From Eupeodes corollae (lineage: Eukaryota; Arthropoda; Insecta; Diptera; Syrphidae), in assembly GCF_945859685.1 (NCBI RefSeq), contig NC_079148.1:25741946-25805945 (forward strand): 64,000 nt of DNA. Reading direction: 5' to 3'. Below are positions 26,301 through 38,800 of this stretch, piece after piece. Numbering within the stretch: position 1 is the stretch's first letter; the number at the start of each line of letters is the position of its first letter. The translations under genes and the position numbers were made by a program. The notes beneath the pieces were generated by a model. The model was not told the origin of the DNA and did not search any database. It was given only the letters and a program-made list of their open reading frames with translations.

Positions 26301-29300
26301 TGAAGTAATTCAGGCTTATTATAAAAATGGGCGTTCAAATCAACTGCATATCGTGCACTTTGTGATTTTATCGCTCAATTCAATCGTCCAATTGTGCGTA
26401 CAATCGGAAAAATCGTGCATAAATTTGACCAAACCGGGTCTGTAGCGGATGTGAAAACACCAGTGCTTGCTCATACAGCTTGTACTGCAGAAAATAATGC
26501 TGCTGCTAGAGATGGTGTGGCTAAAGCCATCCACCCCAACCCGTTGTTGTGCACAAAAATTGTAATTGACGAACATTAAACATAAATACTTGCATTTACT
26601 TCATTAGAAGATGAAATTGACTGAAGAACTAAAGCCTCTTGACCATTTCAAGCGTAGCCTATGATCAGAAATGTGGCAGGAATTGGCAACAGTGGATGAT
26701 CAACTTTCGAAAAAAAATCATCTTTAGTGATTTAGGATTCGTCAATATGCAGAACTACCGCGTTTTGACGAGTGATAATCTAAGAGTGATTTTCAAAAAA
26801 ACCAATGCACCATCAAGGAGTGACTGTTTGTTGCAGTTTATGGGCTGGCGGCATCATCGGTCCTTATTATTTCCGAAATGCCGGTGAGGCAGTTACCGTA
26901 AATGGTGCTTGCTATCGTGAGACGATAACGAAGTTTGAACGGCCCAAATTTTAAGATATGGATGTAGTAGTTTCAACAGGACAGTGGCACTTGCTAAAGA
27001 GCTAACGAAACAATGGCCCTTTTGCGAGACAAATTGAATGGCCGTGTTATCTCACGAGGTGGCAATGTCAATTGGCTGCCATGATCATGTGATTTGACAC
27101 CGTTGGACTTCTTTTTCTGAGGTTATTTAAGGTGTACACTGTACGTCAATAAGCCAGCAACAATTCATGAGTTAAAATATCAGATAATTTGGCACATCAA
27201 CGGCATAGAACCTGAATTATGCCTTAGCGTCATTGACAATTTGGGCCATCGGATGGAGGTGTGCCACCGAGGTCGAGACAGCCATTTGGTCGATATTTTG
27301 TTCCATACATAATCGAACCATACCAATTTTTTCATAATAAAAACAAATGATAATCATTTCCTTGACAATTTGTGTTGAATTCCAAAACAAACATGGGGCT
27401 TAAAAATCTAACCACCCTTTATATACTCCTTAAGAAATAACGAAAAGGTAAAATCTACATTTTGTTTTATAAAAATTTAGATTATGTATTTTGTAACGCA
27501 ATTGGACGCATGTGGACGACATCAATTTTTCAATTGGCAAAACAATTTACTTTACCTTTTATTAATCGATGATCAGAGTCCGTAGCGCGTTAAAAAGAAA
27601 CGAGCGTTCGATAAATAAGTAATCTTTTTTACGATAGTTGTATTAATCGTATTTATAAAAAAAAGGAAGAGAAAGCAAAAGTCCAAACGACTATAACAAA
27701 ATTGAACATCAAATATCACCTTAAACCATTCCACCTCAATTTTAGAGATCTTAATTTTTTGAGAAGATTTGTATTTCTTGGCGATCTTTTTGTTTACTCT
27801 AATTCTAGCTCTAATAAATTTATAAAGAAGAAGATAAGTATATCAAAAATTTGCTAACAGTTTTTGAACATTTTTCAAAATCTTATACATTTTTTTAGTT
27901 TTAATTGATTGATTTATGGAAATAATTTGCGATAAGCTAAGTTTAATGTTAATTTAAAATATTATTAATTTGATCGTAAAAATTATAACGAATCAATATA
28001 AAATTACCTTTTTTGAATGGAAAACATGAAACAAAAGTTTGGGAATTAAGAACAATATAATAAGGGGGAAGGGTATTTCGCGAAATATATTAAATTTATT
28101 CGTTTAACTAGCAATTCATAGTTATATGATTAAAAAAAAAAAATAATTGAATCAATTCAAGCAGAATAAGCAAAGATTTTCGAATTTAATTCTTTCAAAA
28201 GGCTAGAAAAAGATATTTATAAAAACATAGCAACATCAAAGCAATGTATTCGGTAGAACGCACTTTAAAATATGTTACAAAGCTTCGCTCTATTATTTAC
28301 GCAACACAGAAATATCTTAAAAAACTCAATTTCAAGTATATGTATACATATAACTCTTAAAACTTAAATAAAAGAAAAAATTGCCATTACCCGTTCCCAC
28401 AAGCGATCCGTCCAAAGAAAAGGTATTTCCAAAGATATTTACATTCAAAAAGTGCTCCAAAACAGACAAAACAATAAAAGATGTATCATTTCTTAAAAAA
28501 AATTGTGCGTCGCACGCAAAACATTTGCACACAATCACAAACTAAAAAAAAGGCCAAAATAAAAGCTTAAAAAATGGTCAATTTTTTAAAACAAAAAAAA
28601 GTGTTTTTCAAATAGAAGCGGGTGTTCCATTAACAAAGAAAAACATTGCCAAACAGGGATAATTTACAAAATTTCAAAAAAAGAATTCAAAAGACCCTGA
28701 AAGCTTAATTTTTCAAATAAAAAAAAATAACTTGATGATGGAAATAAAAAGCAAAAGAGAAGACAAATTTTGAAAACAATACAAAAACCAATTAAAGAAC
28801 AAGAAAATGGATATGGATATGTGCTTCTGCTTGTGTAAAATTCGTTACCCTAAACTTCCACTGGGAGTACGTAATTGGCAATTTCTTATCTTTATTACAA
28901 GAACTACTAGGGATAAGTCGGCTAGAGACCTCATCGTTTAGTCCGTTGTTGTTGGCAGCTATGTTGTTTTGATCCGAGTAATGTCCATCGTCATGTCCAT
29001 TATTGGTCAGAGCAGCCGCCGCTGAATGGCGATAGTTACCTAAATATAAGTATTTTTGTTTGTTTAATGATTTTCTTTTTGCAAATTGTTTATTATTATT
29101 TTATTACCTATTCCGTTCTTATCCAAACCACGACTGTTACGTTTGGGGGTGCCATCGTATGCTAAATCTACAGCTGAATGGTAGATGGTCATGCGGGACT
29201 GTGAAAGTGAACGTCGATTGTTAGCCGCTTCGGATCCAGCCAAAGATATTGTATCAAAATATAGACTATCACGATCGTCCATTTCTGACTCAGGATAGTC

Positions 29301-32300
29301 GGGATAGCTTTCGTGTGTGCTCACTGAAATAAGAAGATTTTGAATATGTAAGATTTCTTATAAATGTTGTAATTCCTAAAATGATAGCATGCAACCGCAA
29401 ATAAATTATTTATCATTTGAATTTGCAAGCTCTAAGCAATGGAAAGTAAAACAACATTTTCATGTTTCTATGAAATTTAAAACAATCTTAATTAAACAAC
29501 ATTTTCAACATGGTGAAGTTCACGAACGAAGAATGTTTACAAATAATTAAAATGTATCACCAATGATCAAATGCAATGTCGGGGTACAAATAAATGTATG
29601 GTATGGTTTTAATGTCAGTGAAGGTGTTGCTGGGTCTTTTTTCCTTAAAGATAATAATCGTCCTGTTACAGTGATTGAAAATGGTTACAATAACGTTAAT
29701 AATCGACGTGTTGAATCTATTTTGTACTGATATTGTGATTTAGCACCTGTGGATAAGGCTTCGTCGAATCATTGGTTATTGGACAACAAACTGATCTCGT
29801 TAGAGAAACTAATATGGTGACGCGAACGAAATTAATTCTGTTAAAAGATGCATTATTTTCGAAATATCTCACATGGTTTGAGTGATGTTTAAAAAAAAAT
29901 GTAAAACACTTATATTTTTTCATTAACAATTACTTCATAAATGATAATGAGATAAGATATATGGGACTTCGTCTATTATCTAGTGCCCAGAAACGAAACT
30001 TATGAATATGATAAAGTACTAAATAGTGTACCAACGTACGACCATTTATTTGGTCCTAAACTATAAGAGTGGGCTAAAGTAAGCGACCAAAAAATTAGAA
30101 AAACACTTTAAAAACTTGAACAAAGAAAGATGAAAGTTTTATATTTTATATTTTAATATGAATCTGTCATCAACAATAACAATGTTCATTTTGTAATCTA
30201 GAGATATGAATATGTTTTTACGACTGTTCCAGCATAAAAGAACGAACTGGCGTAACTGAACTCTACGACATACATACATAGTTTGCAAAAACTTCTCTTT
30301 GTGATATACTCCTAAGCCTCAAGGTCTACAATTTTGTGCCTATAATCAAAAATTATGCTTTTGAAGTGAGCTTTTCAACTATGTATATATTCTCAATTCT
30401 ATAGGTATCTCAACTATCAAATTAAGAAAAATAAGGATTTCTATACTGCTGAGCGAATTGTTCATTACCATAATCTTATTCGCTATTATTTGTCATTGGT
30501 ATACTGTAAAAGCTTTTGAAATCCAGAAACTTTACCATAACTTCTAAGCTGCTGGTATAGAGGACGATTGATCTGCCAATACTCACATATGAATACGAAA
30601 CCTGGCATTCTGACCTCTTAGGCACGTTCGAGAGGAAGGTATTGCAAATAAATGTTGGCCCTTATGTGAGGAAGGACGATTTCGGAAAGACTACAACCAA
30701 GGTGGGCTGTACACCCACTAGTATGAGTGAAAAGGAACCTGCTGGGAAAGTCCTTTATAATACATTGTATCGTAAGCGACAGCGATGCTAACGCAGGTGA
30801 GATGGCATAGACCAGGGGAGTCATTCCGCAATTTTCAAAACGATTATTATTAACGATATCGTCCAAAAACACTCTATATAAAGATAAAAATCCTCGGTAG
30901 ACATCTTGGTTTGCCTACAAGCTGAACCGGAAATCAGCCTCATAGACTTTTTCAGAGTGTGCTTGGAATTTCTCTTCTAATTTATTAAATTTCCCAAAAA
31001 ACTCAGTAAGTGTTTCTATGTATACGTGAAAACACGTCAATATTTCTCCTTGAATTCATCCACATTACAAATACAACAATGTAAACAAATGGGTTTTGAA
31101 GGGTGATACGTACGAAGGATTTATATCTTTATATAGAGTGTTTTTGATATCGTCAATAATTTGCTTCACGTAACATTGTCACTATCGTTTTCAGTACAAG
31201 ATAACTGAAATGTCAAAATGAACTCAACGAAAGTTAATGGGCAGGTTCAGTCAATATAAAAGACTTCATTTGCAGTCAACTTCACTCTTTGAACGTAAAT
31301 TTTGACCAAGGCATTGGGCAGGTTCACACGACATAAGAGACTTGAAAGTTAGGCAAGTTTGTAGTATCGGATTGGCCAGCTGCCAAAAAATGACCTTCCA
31401 ATTAAGGCAACTTTAGTGGAAAGGTGACTGGAAAGTTAGTCAAGAAAAATCTCTCTAACTATTAATTCAAGTCCACTTCTTTCAAAATGACACTTGATTT
31501 CCTTCAACTGAAAGCTGAACTTTATTACTCTATGATTTGTTTTTTTTCTGCACAACTTCATTTAATACTTTCTGTAAAAGGGCTCTTTGTCAATTTTGAA
31601 AAGAAATAACTAAAATTTCTTTAGAATAAAAAATACACATGGTGATGGTTTTGTAGCTTTCCTGTTGACTATTCTATAGACAATAATTTTGTGCGTATTT
31701 TTTGTACTATGAAATTAGAGTAAAGGTTTGTACGTTTAAAGAATAAATTTGACTGCAAATAAAATCCCTTATGTTGCCTGAACCGGCCTATTGCTTGTTC
31801 GATAACTTGAAAATTTTATTAACTTCCCATAGGAAGTTATTGTAATGGGTCCGATTTGTCAAATTGAAAATTTTGACATTTCTCGACGTTTCAAGGTCCC
31901 TAGAGTCGAAATAAAAGATTTTTAGAAAGATGTCTGTGCGTGCTTGTGTACGTACGTTTGTACGTCCGTACGTTCGCGACGTTTTTTTCGTCGTCCATAG
32001 CTCAAGAACCAGAAGAGATATCGACTTCAAATAAACTTTGTTATACAGTTAATAAGGCAGAAAGATGCAGAAAGGGCTCTCAAGAAAATTGCGTGGGTGG
32101 TTTTTTTACTATAGCAGTTTGAAAAAAAGGTGAAAATTTTGGTTAACCCTAAATATCTTACGAACCAAAAACGCTAGAGACTTGAATTAAATTTTATATA
32201 ATAGATTGTAACGTGATACCAAACAGGTATATTTTTTGAAAAAAATCAATATAACGGTTTTTTTTTTAAATCAATAAAACTGAAAAAAAAATTTGTCACC

Positions 32301-35300
32301 TCCAAAATTTTACGACTGAAATATGATTTTATCTCTAAAACAATTTTGTGCAACGAAGAATAATGTTTTTGACATCTGATAAAATTTTGAGAAAAATCGA
32401 ATTGATAGTTTTTTTTACAAAAGAGACTTGAAAGTTAGGCAAGTTTGTAGTATCGGATTGGCCAGCTGACAAAAAATGACCTTCCTGGTTTTTGTCTACG
32501 GGAAATTGTGAAAATTTGCAGCAATTTGTTGCCAAACATACCAACTATTTTGTGGTGTTAATTGTTATTGTTACTGTTTTTATTTTTTTTGCCGCTGACG
32601 AAGCAACTATAATTTTATGTAACTTATGTCTGTTATTATTGTAATTATATTTATAATTTTGTATATTGTAACGGGTGACCACACAAAGATGCCCATATTT
32701 CTTTTTTGTCTCGCTCCGGTGGTAACACTGCTATGGTGTCGAATGCGCGATCCAGTTGAAGCACAGGTCAGACAAATTTGTTTTCATTTGTTATCAGTCG
32801 TCATGGATAGTTATACCGATAAAGAACGAGCATTTTGCGTCGAGTTATATTTTCGCGAAAATTCGTGTGTAAAAGTCTGGATACACGAAAAGCTGTTACA
32901 CAGCCAGCGTTTGGTGCGCGGTAGCGAAGTGGGGCAATGTCGGTCCCTTCTTTTTTGATGCAACGGTGAACGGAAAGCGGTACAGAAACATGTTAAGCAA
33001 CTTACTCCTCCCCGAAATTCGCTGTAGACGTCGTTTGAGTCGAACAATATTCCATGCTGTACAATATTCCGTTCGGTACTCGTTTACTCTCTCGATCGAC
33101 AGATTTCGCTTGGCCACCTCGTTCTCCCGATATGACGGTTCCAGATTTTTTCCTCTGGGGATATTTGAAAAGGCGTGTCTACACGACTCGTGTTCGTGAT
33201 TTGGAGAATTTAAAAGCGTGCATTCGACAAGAAATCTCTGATATTACGTCGGAAATGTTAAGGAATGTCTTGGAAAATTAAAAGATTAAACGATTGTTTA
33301 AGCCAAAACGGGCATCTTTTAATGGATGTAATATTTTATAAATAATTTGTCTAATCTGTATTTTCGAATAAAATTTGTATCGTTGTTGTACGTGCTTTGA
33401 TTCTGGAGTTACTTCAAGAAGAAATATGGGCATCTTTGTGTGGTCATCTGAAAATGGGTATAACAATTATGGATAAGCATCCTTCCTTGGCCAATGAGTA
33501 TGACCCCAATTATGTTCAAGGGAGAGAAGAGAAGATTCCATTTCATCCACAGGGGACAAAACTTCAAAAATATTTCTTGGATAATGTGTTTCGTGCAAGA
33601 GCATTGGTAGCCTCCGCAACCCAAAGTTTTAATAGTTACGGCAAAACATCTGGCAAATTTATTGTTTCCAATATCTTTATAAAGGTGTATTTTGAAAAGC
33701 TTTGAACAAAACTATAAGGTTAAAATTATTTAACAACAAGTAAGAAAGAAAAAATAAAAATGCTTACATATAGGTTGTCTTTATAAACGTATTTATCTTA
33801 TTTTTTTTTGAGTTTTCAATTTGTAACGAAACTCAATTACGCCGAAACATTTGTATTCCAATTTGCTATTTGAAAATCAATGACAGACGATACCTTTTGT
33901 AGCTATCGTGCAAACGCTATCGTTTTTACGATATCACTTTGACGATTATCGTCTTACTTGAAGTGAGATTATCGTCAAAACGCTATCGTTTGAAGTTAAT
34001 CGTTTTACTTAATGACTCCCCAGGATCCCCGAAGCCTTGGCGTGCGCATTTTGTCGGCTCTCGTTCGGTATAAATGGAGGGACTTGTTGTATGAGGCCAG
34101 AACCGGATCCCAGTTGTAGAGCCGATGATGATAAATACTTTCATTTCAATGGTAAACAATTGCTATTATTTTGTTCGCTTATTGTAATCTTTGATTCTGT
34201 CTAAACCACATGGGCTGCGTTCAATCTCAGGCAGATAGGGTACCCGGATACCTTTTTGTTAGTGTTTTACGTGTAAAATAGCAGCTAAGATGTCAACAAA
34301 GGAATCCAAATGTATCCAAGAATTTCTGGGGTATGTAGGTATCTGATGGACCAGCTGATTCAACATATGGTTGAATTCCAAGAAACTTGAAAATTGATTT
34401 CAGCTTTTTGTACTTGTTGGTAAACAAAAAGATACAAAATGTTAGTTGACATTGTATTTCAGGATGTTCTGTACATAATAGACGATGAAAAGGCTATTTG
34501 CCTCCAAATGTTAGAAGGTAATTATGATCTATCTGTTAGGATAGTTTTCTGTTAAACGTAAATCGTTTAATACCGGAGATTTCGCAAGTAAATTATTAAT
34601 CGTATAGAATGCCAATTGAGCTAAGAGGATATTTAACATAGATTAAGCATTAAGGTTATCTCTTATTTATTTAATTGTTACGCACCTATCAATTCATCAT
34701 CGTCCGACAAATCAGTTGAATTATCCATTAAACGTTCATCTTACAACAATTTTGACTTCGAAGCTTAAATGTTTCTCTGCTTTTTGTGAACAGCTGAAAG
34801 TTGTTTTTATTTTTTGAAAGCTATCTCAATATAGATATCCAAAACGTTCAACAAGGTATCTAAAAATCCACTTATCCAAGATACCCTATGCAACACGATA
34901 TTGAACGCAGCCTTGGTGTAAAACTTTGTGCCAATAAAAGAAAATGGTTTAAGCTTTCCGACGATATATATATTATTTTCCCATTGTGGACAATTGATAG
35001 ATACAAGTGTTTATTCCTCTTTGTTCAAATTTTTCAGCTTGGATCAGCTTAACCGAATGATTTACCCCTAAAAGATATGGCTTACCTATTATAAGCTACT
35101 TTATAATGATTTTTAATTCAGATTTTGGCACAGGTTCACCTCTAATGGGTCTATGTGTTGGGGCAAAGTAAGGCACTCCGCACAAATACTATTAATGTAG
35201 TTGTGGGTGTTAAGACACAATTTTTCTGTCGTTGAGATTTTCAAAATGAAAATCAATTACCTACTTTTTCTTCTTGACGGCAACGCTACGAAAGTGCTTT

Positions 35301-35821
35301 TTTAATTGGCACTAATTGGGTCACTAACCGAATTTTGCTAGTATTTCCTATCTCTACCTACCTATTAGCCTTAACCTTTAAGCACTAGTTTAAATTAAAG
35401 TTGTTGATGGTGAAACGTGTTTCGATTTTAACTGAAAACTAAAAAAACTATAACTAATGTTAAGATTAAAGTTTGTTTAAATTGTATGCAAAAAACTTGA
35501 ACTAGCAACTTTAAATTAAATTTTAAATAAAAAGCAACCATCAAGGTAAGAGTAATTTTTAACCAAAACCTGATTTTCTGATCAGCTAGAAAAAAAAATT
35601 GATTCTGTTTTTGGAAACCTACTTTTGGATTGTTTCCATATTTGAATTTCATTATAAATAAAACTGATAAAATGTAGGCTTTTTAAGGGCACTTTAAAAT
35701 GATCAATGATGATGATCTGTTTAAAATTCTTGTTTAAAAAATAATTGTACAAATTAACATTAAACAACCTATTAAATTCTATCAAACTAGCTTCAACAAA
35801 AAAGAGATATATAAATTTACC

Positions 35822-35888
<67 letters not shown>

Positions 35889-38800
35889 ACATCATCTTCA
35901 TCATCGAATAAGCACAGCGCTAGGAGAAGATTTTTCTTAGAATTTTTTCAAAAATGGTCGGACTGCTTGTAATTTCAACAGACGAGAGAGGGAGTTCCAC
36001 AAACGAATAGAATGCACATAAAATTGGCGCTCAGATACAAGGAATGAGTAACGTACTGGGATAAGGTCGAGTGATCTTACAGAACGCGTAAAGTGTATTT
36101 TATTATATAAGTATTCAGGTTGATGTGATTGACGATTGTATGATATTGTGAAGCCTGGTTAAAGTTCTTACATTATAGAGATTATCGAGTGAAATGCCAT
36201 AGATTGACTTAAAAAAAAACTTGAGATGTGGTCATATCTCCTAAGACCATAAACATAATTTGTGATACTGTTGAATGCAACTTTAAGTTTTCGCTTGTGT
36301 TCGAAGTCACAATTACTAAACACCTCACAACAGAAAAGCATAAGGGGTATTAGTAACGTTTTGGCCAATATTTAGCGTGTTTTGAAAGGCATTATGTGAT
36401 GAGCAGTCGAAGACCTCCATATGCCTTACCTAGGGTTAGATTAATATGAGTGTTCCAACTTAGTGTTTTATTAAATGTAAGCCCAAGATTTTTGGCAGAA
36501 TCGACGAACTCGATAGCACAGTTGTTTAAATATATCTCTGGAAAATATGAGGTATCCGTAATAGTTCTAGACAAAGATCGTTCTTGCGGGACCACATAAC
36601 AATTGTATTAAAATCCTCGTTGATTTCATGCACATCATTGTCAAGCATGCCTAGTTGAAAACCGTTGTATAATTAAACGTCGTCTGCATACATGTGCACA
36701 GAAGAGTTCTGTGGACATGACGGAAGATCATTGATATACATCGAGAAAAGTAAAGGGCCCAAAATAGAGCCCTGAGGGACACCTCTCTGCAGAGGAAGGA
36801 AAATAGACATAACATTGTTAGCAAAAACTGCGTGAGATCTACCGGTTAAGTAGGAGAGAATAAGCTTAACAGATGCAAAAAAGAAATGAAATTGACCTTT
36901 AAGTTTTTCACAAAGTATAAAATGGTTGACGGTATCAAATGCCTTTAAAAAGTCAAAAAGCATTAATATAGTCACTTTATCATTATCTAATTAATTTCTG
37001 ATATTTTCAACGACGTCTATTAAAGCTGTAGTACAGCTGTGTTTAGGTTGATTGATACACATCAATTTATTACTTGTGAGAAAAATTCTAATTTGGTTAT
37101 TTATCAGTTTCTCCAAAACCTTCGAAAGAAAAGGTGATATAGCTATAGGTCGATATTCATCTCCATCACGATTTTTTGGGAATTGGTATTATCTTCGCCT
37201 GCTTCCAAATAGAATGGAAATTACTAGTCATAAATATATTATTAAAAATGTATTTGGCTATGCACGGACGAATGGCTTTAAGAAAAACCGGATGGATGCA
37301 ATCAGTTTCAATAGAGTTAGATTTAACACCTAGAACACTATTCAGAACATCGTAGTCATTAACAGGCAAGAGGCAAAAATTAGTCAAAGATGAACCATCA
37401 TTTATCATATCTGTCAACTTATAAGTTCGGGTTTCAACACCTGACGAGTTCAAGGTAACAAATTTATTATTAAGCTCGTTACAATCGGTAGAAATATTCT
37501 TGTTTCTTATTTGCTTGCCTACACCTATTTCCTTCAAATTCTTCCACAGTTTGTCTTTTGCTAAAGAAGAATTAAGTTTTGAAGCATAAAACTGTTGCTT
37601 TGCTTCTCGAATAAGACATATAACTCTTTTTCTTAAAATGTTGTATTCATTATGCAATGCTTCCGAAAAGCCGAAAGATTTTCCATCGCCTATATGCAAA
37701 ATTTCGTTCTCTTATTTGATCCTTAATATAGTTGCTAAACCACGGCTGGTCTTTCTTACTAGCTTGCTTAGTAACAAGTGGAACATGGAGGTTGAAGAGA
37801 TAATCAATATTATTTTGAAGACATAGCACTTGGTCATCAGCAGAAGCCATACTATATATTTGGTACCACTCGATATGATTCAAATCAGTTTCTAATTGCC
37901 GCCATTTTTAAAATCTCTATAGCAGTAAGTTGAAGAAGAAACCATAGGTGAACATTCAAATGTAAGGTAAATTAAATCATGATTAGAGGAGCATGATGCA
38001 GGCAGTTGGTCGTAAAGAAGAACCTTTTTAGTGTGGCTTACAAAAAAACATTTTAAGTAAAGTACTACCGTATCTGGTGAAATGTGTTGGAGTAGCCATA
38101 TTTACAGGAAATAAATTCAATGAGCCCATTCTATCCACACGTTCCGAGCTCCTTCGCACATCATGGTTGAAATCTCCCGCAACAATTATCAACGGAGACA
38201 CAAAAGTTAACTCGTCTAATATTGAAAACAACGGTGTTAGTTCAATATTTCAATTTGGACGATATACCGATCCCAGCAATACTTTATTGTTATTACTCTT
38301 AATCTCAATGAATAAGTATTCGTCTTCATTACCTAGTGAAGACTTGCGAATTATTTTGAAGTTTATACCTCTGCGTGTAAAGATTGCAACACCCCCGCCT
38401 CTACGACAACTTCTATCACAGCGAAACACATTAAACCAATTTATGTTACAAAAACTATCATGAGAGAACCACGTTTAACAAACACAAACAATATCAATAT
38501 TTGAATTCTCAAATAAATAACGAAATTCATCTATCTTAGGATTTAAACTTTGGGCATTTAAATGGCAGACCTTCAAACCATCATACTGCTCCCCTAAAAC
38601 TCGTATCATTGAGAGCGTAGATCCATGTTCACTCCCTAATAAAATTATAATCAGCCATTATTATAAATAATAAAGCGATAAGGACCAAAAATAGTCCAAC
38701 GCAAAACAAAAAGGATAAAAAGCTGCATGAACACTTTAGCAAGATTTTTAAAGAATAAAGACACGGCGATGATGACAAAGAGATAAATGAATTTATATAT

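Larger units (their letters stand above)
11325..28848 (-). other. Giant anoctamin intron 3 (about 17.5 kb), transposon-filled
   Basis: It joins exon 3 (28849-29039) to exon 4 (11085-11324), both phase 0. Donor AGG|gtaacg at 28848, acceptor ttag at 11325. Host-like sequence is not recognisable inside. The mobile elements are listed separately. Confidence 0.85.

Noticed and set aside
35823..35905. Regular repeats that might suggest a CRISPR-like or coding poly-Ser array
   Set aside because: Pure TCA microsatellite at the end of a LINE. The poly-Ser frame is a by-product.
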